Source: Cyanobium sp. NS01 (GTDB lineage Bacteria > Cyanobacteriota > Cyanobacteriia > PCC-6307 > Cyanobiaceae). From it: a DNA stretch of 64,000 nt. Below are positions 24,632 to 33,573 of this stretch, piece by piece. Below the pieces are notes generated by a model. The model had not been told where the DNA came from. It did no database searches and worked only from the letters and a program-made list of their open reading frames with translations. The position numbers and the translations under genes are program-made. The stretch covers positions 372,001-436,000 of the forward strand of contig NZ_CP047940.1 in NCBI RefSeq assembly GCF_014280235.1, given 5' to 3'. The stretch's first letter is position 1. Each line of letters opens with the position of its first letter.

Positions 24632-25121
24632 GCGCTGCCTCCCCGCTGCCCTGCTGGCCCTGCTGCTCACGGGCTGCGGCGGCGTGGCGACTGCTCCCAA
24701 GGCCAGCCAGCCCCCACCTGGCCCTGCCCCGGCCAGCCCTGCGGCAGCCGCCCAGCCCCCGGTGCTCACGGGCCTCACCCCCCTGCCTACACCCAACCAG
24801 GTGTTGGCATCGATCCCATCGGGCCGCGACGATCCCTTTGCCCCCATGGCGCCGAGCGTTTCGGCCACGCCTGGCAGCAGGCCCGCCCCGGTGCGGCTCA
24901 GCCTGCCGCCGTCGTTCCGCTTCACCGGCGTGATCAGCTCTGCCGGAACGGCCAAGGCGATCGTGGACTATGGCGCCACCAGTGGGGCCCTGAGTGTGGG
25001 CGACCGAGGCGGCAGCAGCACCGACCTGTTGCCGCCGGGCTGGACGGTGGCCGCGATCAACGCCGACCGTGGTCTGCTCACCCTGCGTCAGGGGCGTCAG
25101 ACCGTGTCGGCTGAGCTCTGA
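24543..25121 (+). CDS. putative lipoprotein with PilP-like C-terminal domain (start uncertain)
   Basis: A hydrophobic signal ends in the lipobox LLTGC (Cys at about residue 44 from the GTG at 24543), then a Pro/Ala linker of about 40 residues and GRDDPFAP, a motif typical of PilP-type pilus lipoproteins. The C-terminal half (RFTGVISSAGTAKAIVDYG... PPGWTVAAINADRGLLTLRQG) also resembles that fold. The GTG start overlaps the upstream gene by 89 bp and has no ribosome site; a TTG at 24576 is a reasonable alternative. A pilus or secretion role is a guess; no pil genes are near. Confidence 0.6.
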   Translation: MASSQRNFRRTLTVFEIWSKNVRSNPSRAERCLPAALLALLLTGCGGVATAPKASQPPPGPAPASPAAAAQPPVLTGLTPLPTPNQVLASIPSGRDDPFAPMAPSVSATPGSRPAPVRLSLPPSFRFTGVISSAGTAKAIVDYGATSGALSVGDRGGSSTDLLPPGWTVAAINADRGLLTLRQGRQTVSAEL

Positions 25122-25920
25122 GCGCTTCCACGCAGGCCTGCACCAGGCCCTCGAGGTCGTGGGGATCGGCCTCGGCGTCCACCCGGCCGAGCTCCCGCTC
25201 ACAGCGCTGGCTGGTCTGGGGGCCGATCGACACCACCGCCACATCCCGCAGGCAGTGGGGCCAGGCCTCGCCGAAGCCCGCCTGCAGCAGCTGAACGGTG
25301 TGGCTCACTGTCTTGGCGCTGCTGAAGGTGATCGCGTCGAGTGCCCCCCGCTCCAGGGCTGCCACGGCGGCGGAGGGCAGGCCGGCCGGGCAGCGGGTCT
25401 CGTAGGCGGCCACCTCCACAACTCTGGCCCCGCCTGCGGCGAAGGCCTCGGCCAGCACGGTACGGCCACCGCTCTCCACCCGCGGCAGCAGCAGCCGCAG
25501 ACCCCAGCCCGAAGCCGGAAAGTGCTCCAGCAGGCTGTCCGCCACGAAGCTGGGCGGCACGAAGTCGGCGGTGGCACCAATCGCCTCCAGCTGGGCGGCG
25601 GTCTTGCGGCCCACGGCGGCGATCCTGAGGCTGCGGGGGCGGTGGGCCAAGCTGCGACCCCGCAACCCCAGCCGCTTCTCCACAGCCTCCACGCCATTGC
25701 CGCTGGAGAACACCAGCCAGTGGAAGTCCTCGAGCTCATCGAGGGCGTCATCGAGGGGGCCCCACGACTCCGGCGGCGTCACCACCAGGGCGGGCAGATC
25801 CACCACCTGGGCCCCGGCCGCCTCGAACAGGCGCCGGGCGGCCCCGATCTGGGTTTCGGCCCTGGTCACGGCGATGGTTCTGCCGGCCAGGCAGGGCTCA
25901 GACATGGAGGCTTCAGACAA
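25078..25920 (-). CDS. hemD: uroporphyrinogen-III synthase
   Basis: Closes and inverts the D ring of hydroxymethylbilane, giving the precursor of chlorophyll, heme and B12. The family is divergent; visible marks are GRTIAVTRAETQIGAARRLFEAAGA, the WLVFSSGNGVEAV block and the C-terminal DAITFSSAKTVSH with VVSIGPQTSQRC. Length 280 aa is normal. It converges on the lipoprotein gene with a 44-bp overlap and is followed 4 bp upstream by the glycosyltransferase gene on the same strand. Confidence 0.85.
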   Translation of the reverse strand: MSEASMSEPCLAGRTIAVTRAETQIGAARRLFEAAGAQVVDLPALVVTPPESWGPLDDALDELEDFHWLVFSSGNGVEAVEKRLGLRGRSLAHRPRSLRIAAVGRKTAAQLEAIGATADFVPPSFVADSLLEHFPASGWGLRLLLPRVESGGRTVLAEAFAAGGARVVEVAAYETRCPAGLPSAAVAALERGALDAITFSSAKTVSHTVQLLQAGFGEAWPHCLRDVAVVSIGPQTSQRCERELGRVDAEADPHDLEGLVQACVEALRAQPTRSDAPDAG

Positions 25921-25924
25921 GGGT

Positions 25925-27124
25925 TCACTCCTCCAGCTTGACCAGGGCAGAGGCCCGTTGCCGCAGCGCCTCGGCCTCGCCCTGGCGGTTCTGACTCCGC
26001 AGCAGCTCCAGGGCCTGGCGAAAGGCGCCCCGGGCTGCGGCGATGTCGCCGCTGAGCAGCAGGGCCGCCCCGAGGTTCTGCTGCGCTTCGGCGTGCTGCG
26101 GGTCCAGCTCCAGGGCGCGGCGGTAGGCCGTGATCGCCTGGGGCAGGTGGCCGCGGCGGCGTTCGATCAGGCCCTGGTTGTACCAGGCAAGCCCCACCTC
26201 AGGGGCGATGGCACAGGCCTGGCCACAGAGCTCGGCCGCCTCGGCCAGGGCCCCCTGCTCGCACAGCAGGGCGGCCAGGTTGAGCCGGGCGCCCAGGCTC
26301 ACCCGGCCCGGCAGGGGCAGTTCCAGGGCCTGGCGGTAGAGGTCGCCGGCGGCGGCCTTGTCCTCACTCGCCAGGGCGATGGCCAGATGCAGCAGCAGTT
26401 CGTAGCGCTCCGGGACCGCCTCGGAGGGGCAGTGCCGCAGCCCGCGCCGCAGCAGGCGGATGCCCTGCCGCAGGCGGCCTTCGCTCACCTCCAGGCTGCC
26501 GAGCTTGGCGCAGGCGTAGGGATCGTGGGGCTGGAGCCGCAGCTCCTGTTCCATCGCCTGGCGCAGCCGCCCGGCCTTGTTGCCCCGCTCCAGCAGGGCG
26601 GGGGCGTAGCCGTCGTGCACCAGGGCGGGGGTATCGCAGTCGGCGATGCGCCAGTGCGGCTGCTGCCGCTGGAGGGCCAGCACGCTGTCATCCACCTGGG
26701 CGTGATAGGCGCCGCTCCAGTGGAGGGCGGGGTGGCGGCGAAACAGACGGCTGACGCTGGAGTAGGGCGACTGCCTGGCACCGCGCTCCTGGCGCAGCAG
26801 GTTGACCAGCAGCAGGTCGGACTGCTCCAGCAGGCGGCGCAGGGGCGCCCGGGCCGGCTCCAGCAGCTGCTCGTCGGCGTCGAGCACGAGCACCCAGTCG
26901 CCGGACACGTGGCGCAGGGCCTCGTTGCGGGCCGGCGCGAAGTCGCCCGGCCAGGGCAGGGCATGCACCACGGCACCAAGCCGCTCGGCCAGGGCCACGG
27001 TGCCATCGCTGGAGCCGGTGTCGAGCAGCACCATCTCATCCACGAAGCCGGCCACTGAGGCCAGGCAGCCCTCCAGCCGTTCCGCTTCGTTGCGCACCAC
27101 CATCGACAGGCTCAGCTTCGGCAT
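25925..27124 (-). CDS. family 2 glycosyltransferase with C-terminal TPR repeats
   Basis: The first 230 residues are a GT2 domain: LSMVVRNEAERLEGCLASV, the nucleotide-binding LLDTGSSDGT and the metal-binding DADEQ. From about residue 225 to the C-terminus are tandem TPR units (for example PEVGLAWYNQGLIERRRGHLPQAITAYRRALELDP). This layout is common in cyanobacterial and Myxococcus-type proteins with unknown sugar acceptors. It lies 4 bp before hemD on the minus strand and 15 bp after nagZ. Confidence 0.85.
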   Translation of the reverse strand: MPKLSLSMVVRNEAERLEGCLASVAGFVDEMVLLDTGSSDGTVALAERLGAVVHALPWPGDFAPARNEALRHVSGDWVLVLDADEQLLEPARAPLRRLLEQSDLLLVNLLRQERGARQSPYSSVSRLFRRHPALHWSGAYHAQVDDSVLALQRQQPHWRIADCDTPALVHDGYAPALLERGNKAGRLRQAMEQELRLQPHDPYACAKLGSLEVSEGRLRQGIRLLRRGLRHCPSEAVPERYELLLHLAIALASEDKAAAGDLYRQALELPLPGRVSLGARLNLAALLCEQGALAEAAELCGQACAIAPEVGLAWYNQGLIERRRGHLPQAITAYRRALELDPQHAEAQQNLGAALLLSGDIAAARGAFRQALELLRSQNRQGEAEALRQRASALVKLEE

Positions 27125-27139
27125 GGGGTCTCCGGCGGT

Positions 27140-28780
27140 TCAGTCGGTGAAGGCCTGGCCGGCGCTGCGGTCGGCGAGCCCCAGGCGGCCCAGCAGCCAG
27201 GCCTGGGCCCGGGGCATCTGGCCGGGGCTGTAGGCCGCCGGCAACGTCTCCGGTAGCAGGGGCTGCAGGGCCTCCCACAGGTAGGGGCTGCCGTAGATCG
27301 CCAGGCCTGCCAGCCGGCCATGCCGCAGCAGCTGGGCGACGGCCGCGGGCCAGGGCTCATCGCCGCCGGCGCTGCCCCGGAAGGGGTTGCCGCGCAGGAA
27401 CAGCTGCAGCAGCACGGGGCCCTCGCCGAGCTGATCCAGGTTCAGGGGGGCCTGGGGATCGGGGCGCCAGAGGCTGGGGTGCAGGTCGTCGAGCAGGCAG
27501 GGGCGCAGGCCCGCCGCGGCGGGCAGGGTGAGGGCCGGCGCGGTGGGGGGCAGGAAGGGCGCCTGCAGGGCGGAGTCGAGGCGCAGCAGGTTCACCCCGG
27601 GGCCCAGGATGGCAGGGTCTGCGCTGGCTTTGGCGCTGGCCCAGCTGCCGCCCCGTTGCTCCAGGGTGCGCTCCACCAGCTCCTGCTCCAGGGGCCGATC
27701 GGGTTGGGCGGCCGTGAGGGGATCGCCTTTGAGGCCTGGATCACCACGGCCGGTCCGCACCTGCTCCAGAGCGGCGCGCCGCCGCTCAGCACTGGCCTCC
27801 AGCTGTTGCCGTGACAGCCGCCCACTGGCAAGGGCGGCGACAATCGCCTCGATGGCCTGGTGTGCATCGGCGGGCATCAGCACCAGATCGGCGCCGGCCT
27901 CCAGGGCCAGCACCGTCGCTTCGCCGGCGCCGTGGTGGCGGCTGATCGCCTCCATCACCAGGGCATCAGTCACCACCAGCCCCCGGAAGCCCAGATCGCG
28001 CCGCAGCAGCTGGCTGAGCACGGCGCTTGAGAGGGTGGCCGGGCGCTCGGGATCGAGGACGGGCAGCAGCAGATGGGCCGACATCACGGCGGCCACCCCG
28101 GCCGCGATGGCGGCGCGAAAGGGGGGCAGCTCGATCGCTTCCAGCCGCTCGCGGCTGTGGGGCAGCACCGGCAGCTCCAGGTGGGAGTCGCTGCTGGTGT
28201 CGCCATGGCCGGGAAAGTGCTTGGCGCATCCCAGCACGCCCGCACCCTGCAGGCCCCGGCAGAAGGCGGCCGTCAACTCCGCCACCACCGCAGGCTCTTC
28301 CCCCCAGGCGCGCACGTTGATCACCGGGTTGGCGGGGTTGTTGTTGACATCACACACTGGGGCCAGCACCCAGTTCAGTCCGGCTCGGGCGGCATCCCGG
28401 CCCGTGCAGCGCCCGTAGCGTTCGGCCAGATCCAGGGCCAGCTGGGGATCGCGGCCGTGCAGTCGGCCCAGCCCCAGGGGCGGCACCAGCCAGCTGGCGC
28501 CCTCGAAACGCTGGCCCACGCCCTCCTCCACATCGGCGCAGAGCAACAGGGGCTGCCCAGCCCAGCCCCGTAGCTGGCGGCAGCGCAGGGCCAGCTCGGC
28601 CGCCCCCGCCCCCAGCAGGATCACGCCGCCCACGCCCAGCTCCAGCAGCGCCTGCAGCTCCGCATTGGCCAGCTCCCAGCGGGGGTAGCGGCGCTGGTGA
28701 TCGGCCAGATGGCCGCTGGCCCTCACCACCAGCAGTTCGGCGGCAAGCCGCTGCAGCTCCGGTTCCAGTGGCCTAGCCAA
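27140..28780 (-). CDS. nagZ: beta-N-acetylglucosaminidase, glycoside hydrolase family 3
   Basis: Hydrolyses terminal beta-linked sugars, probably N-acetylglucosamine from peptidoglycan fragments. The GH3 signature [20 protein letters not shown] with the dyad His, and [13 protein letters not shown] carrying the nucleophile Asp, are present. Compared with short Gram-negative NagZ (about 340 aa) this has about 200 extra C-terminal residues, like other cyanobacterial members. The start is TTG and overlaps the rbfA 3' end by 8 bp. Confidence 0.85.
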   Translation of the reverse strand: MARPLEPELQRLAAELLVVRASGHLADHQRRYPRWELANAELQALLELGVGGVILLGAGAAELALRCRQLRGWAGQPLLLCADVEEGVGQRFEGASWLVPPLGLGRLHGRDPQLALDLAERYGRCTGRDAARAGLNWVLAPVCDVNNNPANPVINVRAWGEEPAVVAELTAAFCRGLQGAGVLGCAKHFPGHGDTSSDSHLELPVLPHSRERLEAIELPPFRAAIAAGVAAVMSAHLLLPVLDPERPATLSSAVLSQLLRRDLGFRGLVVTDALVMEAISRHHGAGEATVLALEAGADLVLMPADAHQAIEAIVAALASGRLSRQQLEASAERRRAALEQVRTGRGDPGLKGDPLTAAQPDRPLEQELVERTLEQRGGSWASAKASADPAILGPGVNLLRLDSALQAPFLPPTAPALTLPAAAGLRPCLLDDLHPSLWRPDPQAPLNLDQLGEGPVLLQLFLRGNPFRGSAGGDEPWPAAVAQLLRHGRLAGLAIYGSPYLWEALQPLLPETLPAAYSPGQMPRAQAWLLGRLGLADRSAGQAFTD

Positions 28781-29204
28781 GGGCGTTGTCGGTCTCGTTG
28801 ACAGCGGGCTCAGCGCTGGCGTCCGGGTCGCCAGGGTCCCCTTTCTCGAGCCGTTCCTCCTCCAGCCGGTTGAGCAGCCCCAGCACCGTGGTGCCGCGCT
28901 CCAGGCCCCGATCCAGCAGGAACACCACTTCCGGCGTGCGCCGCATCTTCAGCCGCCGGCCCAGTTCACCCTTCACGTAGGGCGCGGCCGAGCGCAGACC
29001 GGCGATGGCCTCATCGCGCTCGGCGTCGCTGCCGTAGACGCTCACGAAGATCTTGCAGTGCTGGAGGTCGCCGGCCACCTCCACATGGGTCACGCTCACC
29101 ATGCCCTGGCTGACCCGCTCATCCTTGATGCCGGCCACCAGAAGCTCGCTCAGCTCCCGCCGGATCAGGGAGGCCACCCGCTCCACCCGTCGCCCCTGTG
29201 CCAT
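28773..29204 (-). CDS. rbfA: ribosome-binding factor A
   Basis: Assists late maturation of the 30S subunit and 16S 5' end. The ATG at 29204 gives 143 aa starting [22 protein letters not shown]; the KH-like fold continues with [23 protein letters not shown] and ends near [19 protein letters not shown] Glu/Asp/Pro/Ala-rich tail of about 25 residues follows. It is 2 bp after the DUF751 gene and overlaps nagZ by 8 bp. Confidence 0.93.
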   Translation of the reverse strand: MAQGRRVERVASLIRRELSELLVAGIKDERVSQGMVSVTHVEVAGDLQHCKIFVSVYGSDAERDEAIAGLRSAAPYVKGELGRRLKMRRTPEVVFLLDRGLERGTTVLGLLNRLEEERLEKGDPGDPDASAEPAVNETDNALG

Positions 29205-29206
29205 GG

Positions 29207-29413
29207 CTAAGCCACCGGAGTGGCGTTCAGCATCGCCTGCAGGATCAGCCCGAGGCTGAGCAGGCCGCTGACGGCAGCGCCGATCAGGGCCACCGCGGTG
29301 ACGGGATTGCGGCCCCGGGCCGCCAGGGGCTCCAGGACGGAGTTGGCCACCCCCAGCCCGAAGGCGATCAGGTAACGCGGATAGCGCGTCACGTTCAGCA
29401 GGAAGTCCTTCAT
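29207..29413 (-). CDS. DUF751 (Ycf33-like) small membrane protein
   Basis: The ATG at 29413 gives 68 aa starting [22 protein letters not shown], the hallmark of the DUF751/Ycf33 family of cyanobacteria and plastids. There are two membrane segments (about 13-30 and 42-63). Function is unknown. It precedes rbfA by 2 bp, a conserved pairing in picocyanobacteria as far as I recall. Confidence 0.85.
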   Translation of the reverse strand: MKDFLLNVTRYPRYLIAFGLGVANSVLEPLAARGRNPVTAVALIGAAVSGLLSLGLILQAMLNATPVA

Positions 29414-29479
29414 TGCCCCCGGAAACACTCATGGCGGTGCCTGCTGGCTACTCTGCCGCCTTGGCTTCGGGCTTGACGC

Positions 29480-30220
29480 ATGCAGCTGCACCAGTTCCGC
29501 CACTCCGCCTTCTGCGAGAAGGTGCGGCTTGTGCTCGCTGCCAAGGCGCTCGACTACAGCGTGGTGGAAGTGACGCCTGGGGTGGGGCAGCTGGAGCTGT
29601 TCCGGCTCTCGGGCCAACGCCAGGTTCCGGTGCTGGTGGATGGTTCGGAGGTGATCGCCGACTCCACCGCCATCGCCCAGTACCTGGAGGCGCTCCATCC
29701 CCTGCCGGCGCTGTTGCCGGCAGAGCCTGAGCAACGAGCTCGGGTGCTGCTGCTGGAGGACTGGGCCGACACCGCCCTGGCGGCCGGAGTGCGAGCCGCC
29801 CTGCTGCAGGCCCTGGCCGGTGACCCCGTGCTCAGGGCCGGCCTGCTGCCGGAGGCCACCCCCGGGCCCGTGCGCCAGCTGCTCTCCAGCCTGCCCGGCG
29901 CCGTGATGCACGGCATGGGCGATGCGGTGACCGGCCTGATCGGCACCCAGGAGCGCCGCCAGCTGCAGACCAACCTGGAGCAGCTCGCCACCCTCACGGG
30001 CGGCCGCGCCTATCTGGTGGGCGACCAGCTCTCCCTGGCGGATCTGGCCGTGGTGGCCCAGCTCTCGCTGCTGCTGTTCCCGGCCAGCGCCGGGGCACCT
30101 CTGGCCGGGCATGGCATCAGCGGCCTGGCTGACCATCCGCTGCTGCAGCCGCTGTTCAGCTGGCGCGATGGGATCCTGGCCCAGCTGGGTCGGGTCGGAG
30201 CGGCACCAGCTTCAGACTGA
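29480..30220 (+). CDS. glutathione S-transferase family protein
   Basis: An N-terminal thioredoxin-like domain (QLHQFRHSAFCEKVRLVLAAKAL, then the cis-Pro in QRQVPVLVDG and EVIADSTAIAQYLE) and an all-helical C-terminal domain (about 88-235) with GDQLSLADLAVVAQLSLL. The Cys in the active-site position (SAFCEK) suggests the Cys-type GSTs. The central loop (about 115-150) is longer than in bacterial relatives. The 3' end overlaps the convergent gene by 65 bp. Confidence 0.86.
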   Translation: MQLHQFRHSAFCEKVRLVLAAKALDYSVVEVTPGVGQLELFRLSGQRQVPVLVDGSEVIADSTAIAQYLEALHPLPALLPAEPEQRARVLLLEDWADTALAAGVRAALLQALAGDPVLRAGLLPEATPGPVRQLLSSLPGAVMHGMGDAVTGLIGTQERRQLQTNLEQLATLTGGRAYLVGDQLSLADLAVVAQLSLLLFPASAGAPLAGHGISGLADHPLLQPLFSWRDGILAQLGRVGAAPASD

Positions 30221-30845
30221 TGCCCCGGCTGCTGCTCGCCTGGGCCGCCAGGCCGGCAGTGGGTGACGGGTAGGTGGCCTGCCACTGCCGGGCCTCGATG
30301 CTGCCGTCGCTGCGCAGCTGGAAGCGGCTGAGCGTTTCCACCCGGCTCAACCGGGGTTGGCCCGGGCCATGCAGCACCTGCAGGGCCAGCTCATCGGCCA
30401 GGAACGCGCCGGTGGCCGGCTGGTCGCTGCGGCGACCGATCACACTGGATTCGAGCTGGAAGGGGGTGCCCTCTGGCCCCCGCAGCCTGGCGATCTGCCG
30501 GTTCGGGTCGGCCGGATCGTTCTCCACGCCCAGCAGGGCCTCCCCCAGCAGCGCACTGCCGATGGCGCCGGCGTTGAAGGCCCGGTCCCCCACCACCGAC
30601 CCTGTGCCGTCGCGCAGGAAACGCACCTGGTACTCGTTGCCGTCGTCGTCGCTGGCCTGCCAGGCTCCCTCGAACCAGGCCGGGTAGGCCAGGTCGCGGC
30701 GGCCAGGGCGCGTCAGCGGGGCCGGCAAGTTCCAGGTGGGCCACTGGGCGATCCGCGCCTCCAGAGGCGATGGGCCGGGGCTGAAGGCAGCAGGCCAGGC
30801 CGCGAACCACAGCGCCAGGATGGCTGCCATCAGCGTGTTGCCCAT
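30156..30845 (-). CDS. conserved cyanobacterial secreted/lumenal protein (DUF6816-like)
   Basis: 229 aa with a signal-like hydrophobic start (MGNTLMAAILALWFAAWPAAF), then a soluble domain with PTWNLPAPLTRPGRRDLAYPAWFEGAWQ, a lipocalin-like GxW-type strand, and DGSIEARQWQATYPSP. Similar proteins occur in cyanobacteria and plastids; I associate it with DUF6816, not certain. No function is known. Its start codon overlaps the start codon of the divergent CRR7 gene. Confidence 0.68.
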   Translation of the reverse strand: MGNTLMAAILALWFAAWPAAFSPGPSPLEARIAQWPTWNLPAPLTRPGRRDLAYPAWFEGAWQASDDDGNEYQVRFLRDGTGSVVGDRAFNAGAIGSALLGEALLGVENDPADPNRQIARLRGPEGTPFQLESSVIGRRSDQPATGAFLADELALQVLHGPGQPRLSRVETLSRFQLRSDGSIEARQWQATYPSPTAGLAAQASSSRGISLKLVPLRPDPAGPGSHRAS

Positions 30846-31122
30846 GTCCGACCCCCTGTTGCGGGAGCTCGATCATTACGTGGTGCTGGAGCCGGCCGGG
30901 GCCGATCAGATCCTCACGGCGGCCGAAACCGTGGCCTGGCTGGAGGCCCATCTCGCCGACCTGGCCCAGGTGCCCCACGATCTCGCCGACCTCGCCGGCG
31001 GCCGGGACAGGGCTGAACGGCTGCTCGAAACCGCCTGCGAGCTGGAGCTGGAGCCCGGCCGCGCCATCCAGTGGTTCGCCGTCAGGATCGATCCGCCGGG
31101 AGCCCATCCAGGGAAGGGCTGA
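30844..31122 (+). CDS. chlororespiratory reduction protein 7 (CRR7) family
   Basis: 92 aa starting MSDPLLRELDHYVVLEPAGADQILTAAE, matching the CRR7 family. In plants CRR7 is needed to assemble the chloroplast NDH complex; cyanobacteria have a homologue of unclear role. It is divergent from the DUF6816-like gene with both ATGs sharing CATG at 30843-30846, and its 3' end overlaps the convergent aroK gene by 41 bp. Confidence 0.8.
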   Translation: MSDPLLRELDHYVVLEPAGADQILTAAETVAWLEAHLADLAQVPHDLADLAGGRDRAERLLETACELELEPGRAIQWFAVRIDPPGAHPGKG

Positions 31123-31729
31123 GGCCGCCGTCCTGATGGCGCAGCAGCGCCGGCTGTTCGGGGGGGCTCAAGGGCTCCCGCAGCACGCTGGGCAGGGCCT
31201 CGAGCAGCTGCTGCGCCACGACCTCGGGGGGCTCGCGGTCCTGGCTGATGCAGAGATCCGCCTGGCTGTAGAGAGGGCGACGGGCCTCCAGCAGGGCCCT
31301 GAGCCGGGCGGCGGGGTCCGGATCCGCCAGCAGGGGCCGGGGGGTGGGGTCCTGCCGCAGCCGCTCCAGCAGCAGGGCCTCCGGCGCATCGAGCCACACC
31401 ACCAGCCCCTGGTGCAGGTGGCCCCAGTTCTGGGGACGGCTGACCACCCCCCCGCCGGTGGCCACCACCAGGGAATGCCAGCCAGCGATCTGGGCAAGCA
31501 CGGCCGTTTCCAGATCCCGGAAGGCCTGCTCCCCATCGCTGGCGAAGATCTCGGCGATGCCGCGGCCCGCGGAGGCCTCCAGCACGGCATCGGCATCGAC
31601 AACGCGGTAGCCGAGGGCTGCCGCCAGCGGAGCGGCCACCGCGCTCTTGCCCGCCCCCATCATTCCCACCAGGTAGAGGTTCACCCCCTGGAGGCGCTTG
31701 GCCAGGGCCAGGTGCGCAGCTGCGGCCAT
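31082..31729 (-). CDS. aroK: shikimate kinase
   Basis: Phosphorylates shikimate in the pathway to chorismate. The P-loop GMMGAGKSAVA is at residues 22-32, the shikimate-binding VDADAVLE (normally DxD) at 44-51, VATGGGVV near 89-96 and LLADPDPAARL is the lid. The 215-aa length is slightly longer than E. coli AroK, with a Pro/Ser-rich tail. It ends inside the CRR7 gene on the other strand. Confidence 0.94.
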   Translation of the reverse strand: MAAAAHLALAKRLQGVNLYLVGMMGAGKSAVAAPLAAALGYRVVDADAVLEASAGRGIAEIFASDGEQAFRDLETAVLAQIAGWHSLVVATGGGVVSRPQNWGHLHQGLVVWLDAPEALLLERLRQDPTPRPLLADPDPAARLRALLEARRPLYSQADLCISQDREPPEVVAQQLLEALPSVLREPLSPPEQPALLRHQDGGLSPSLDGLPADRS

Positions 31730-31782
31730 CTCCCCGCTTCAACAGAGCCTGTTTCTAGGATGAAGCCCACCGAACGAGCCCT

Positions 31783-32832
31783 ATGACGGCCAGCGCCAGT
31801 CTCAGGCCCGCCCCAGGGATCGCAGACCCCTGCCCCCCTGGCGCCGCCTCCGGCCATGGCCGCGGACGGCCCTGCCTGATCACCCGCCGGGCCACCTTCT
31901 GCGCCAGTCACCGCTACTGGCTGCCCGAATGCTCGGAGCATGAGAATGCCGAACGCTTCGGTCGCTGCAGCCTGGCCCCCGGCCATGGCCACAACTACGA
32001 GCTGATCGTGGCCATGGCCGGGCCCCTCGACGGCGACGGCATGGTGCTCAACCTCTCCGAGGTGAAGCACGCCATTCGCTCCGCCGTGACCGCTCAGCTC
32101 GACTTCCGCTTCCTCAACGACGTGTGGCCGGAGTTCGACCTCTCCCGGCCTGAGGGCTGCCTGCCCACCACCGAAGCCCTCTGCCGTGCGATCTGGGCCC
32201 GGCTGGGGCCGCTGCTGCCCCTGGCCGGTCTGCGCCTCTACGAACAGCCTGATCTGTGGGTCGACCTGCTCCCCGCCGCCGCAGCTGCCGCCACTGACAG
32301 CCCCACCGACACCGCCACAGACTCCGCTCCTGACTGCGCCGACCCCTCCGCCGCCCCGCTCCCCATGGAAGCCTTCCTCTCGATCCGCACCCACTTCGCC
32401 GCGGCCCACCGCCTGGCCCGTCCGGAGCTCAGCCAGGCCGAGAACGAGTCCATCTACGGCAAGTGCGCCCGCCCCCACGGTCACGGCCACAACTACCTGC
32501 TGGATGTCACCGTGCGCGGCGGCATCGATCCGCGCACCGGCATGGTGTGCGACCTCTCCGCCCTGCAGCAGCTGGTGGAAGACCTGGTGGTGGAGCCCTT
32601 TGACCACACCTTCCTGAACAAGGACGTGGAGCACTTCGCCAGCTGCGTGCCCACCGCCGAGAACATCGCCCTCCACATCGCCGACCTGCTGGCCAGCCCG
32701 ATCGCGGCCACCGGCGCCAGGCTGCACAAGGTGCGCCTGCAGGAGAGCCCCAACAACGCCGCCGAGGTGTTCGCCGAAACCCCCCAGCTCGAGATGGTGC
32801 CTGCCGCCCTCGAGGCCCTGGTGGCCCGCTGA
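31783..32832 (+). CDS. tandem-domain 6-pyruvoyl-tetrahydropterin synthase/QueD-like protein
   Basis: 349 aa with two PTPS/QueD domains in one chain. Domain 1 (about 31-165) has Zn ligands His43, His68 and His70 and the catalytic Cys62, but where the catalytic Asp-His pair is expected it reads LDFRFLND (Asp107-Phe108). Domain 2 (about 197-349) is complete: His209, His234, His236, Cys228 and FDHTFLN (Asp274-His275). An Ala/Thr/Asp/Pro-rich linker (166-195) joins them. The protein may make a reduced pterin (cyanobacterial glycosylated biopterin-type) or 6-carboxytetrahydropterin for queuosine. The RibD-like reductase gene starts 10 bp downstream. Confidence 0.88.
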   Translation: MTASASLRPAPGIADPCPPGAASGHGRGRPCLITRRATFCASHRYWLPECSEHENAERFGRCSLAPGHGHNYELIVAMAGPLDGDGMVLNLSEVKHAIRSAVTAQLDFRFLNDVWPEFDLSRPEGCLPTTEALCRAIWARLGPLLPLAGLRLYEQPDLWVDLLPAAAAAATDSPTDTATDSAPDCADPSAAPLPMEAFLSIRTHFAAAHRLARPELSQAENESIYGKCARPHGHGHNYLLDVTVRGGIDPRTGMVCDLSALQQLVEDLVVEPFDHTFLNKDVEHFASCVPTAENIALHIADLLASPIAATGARLHKVRLQESPNNAAEVFAETPQLEMVPAALEALVAR

Positions 32833-32842
32833 GCCCACCTGG

Positions 32843-33547
32843 GTGCCCGCCCAGGAGCGCCCCAGACTGCGCCTGGTGCTGGCGGTGAGCCTCGACGGCC
32901 GTCTGGCGCCGCCCCAGGGGGGCGCGGCCCAGCTCGGCGGACCGGGGGATCGCCGCGTGCTGGAGGAGGCCCTCTCCTGGGCGGATGGTGGCCTGATCGG
33001 AGCGCGCACCCTGAGGTTGCACGGCAGCACCTGCCTGATCCGAGACGCCGATCTGCTGGCCCGCCGTCGCGACAGGGGCCTGGCGCCCCAACCGGTGGCC
33101 TTGGTGGTGAGCCGCACGGCCCGGCTGCCGGCCAGCCTCCCCTTCTGGTCACAGCCGCTGCAGCGCTGGCTGCTGGCCCCCCAGGGCTCGACCGTGGCCC
33201 CCGGCTTCCAGCGCCATCTGCCGTTGGCCCCCTGGCCGCAGCTGCTGGCGGAGCTGGCTCAGCAGGGCCTGCGGCGGCTGGTGCTGCTTGGTGGCGCCTC
33301 CCTGGCGGCCTCCCTGCTGGCGGCTGATCTCGTCGATGAGCTGCAGCTCACCTTCTGCCCCCGGCTGCTGGGGGGCGCCCATCTGTGGTTGCCGGCCGAT
33401 GCAGGCCTGCCTGCTCTGTCCCCTGCCCTGCAGCAGGGGGCCTGGCAGCTGCAGGACTGCCGCCGGCTGCCAGGGGGCGAGTGCCTGCTGCGCTACGGCC
33501 GCCTGATCGGCCCCGATGCCCTCGCCTCGGCCGATGCTTCCGGTTAG
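32843..33547 (+). CDS. RibD C-terminal-domain (dihydrofolate-reductase-like) protein
   Basis: 234 aa with the RibD_C fold: LVLAVSLDGRLAPPQGG, DGGLIGARTLRLH, VLLGGASLAASLLAADLVDELQLTFCPRLLGGAHLW. It lacks the deaminase half of RibD. The family reduces pyrimidine or pterin-like substrates with NADPH. A position right after the pterin synthase suggests a pteridine reductase, though a riboflavin role is equally possible. The start is GTG. Confidence 0.82.
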   Translation: MPAQERPRLRLVLAVSLDGRLAPPQGGAAQLGGPGDRRVLEEALSWADGGLIGARTLRLHGSTCLIRDADLLARRRDRGLAPQPVALVVSRTARLPASLPFWSQPLQRWLLAPQGSTVAPGFQRHLPLAPWPQLLAELAQQGLRRLVLLGGASLAASLLAADLVDELQLTFCPRLLGGAHLWLPADAGLPALSPALQQGAWQLQDCRRLPGGECLLRYGRLIGPDALASADASG

Positions 33548-33573
33548 CTTGCCGGCCCCGGAGCCCCCTTGCC

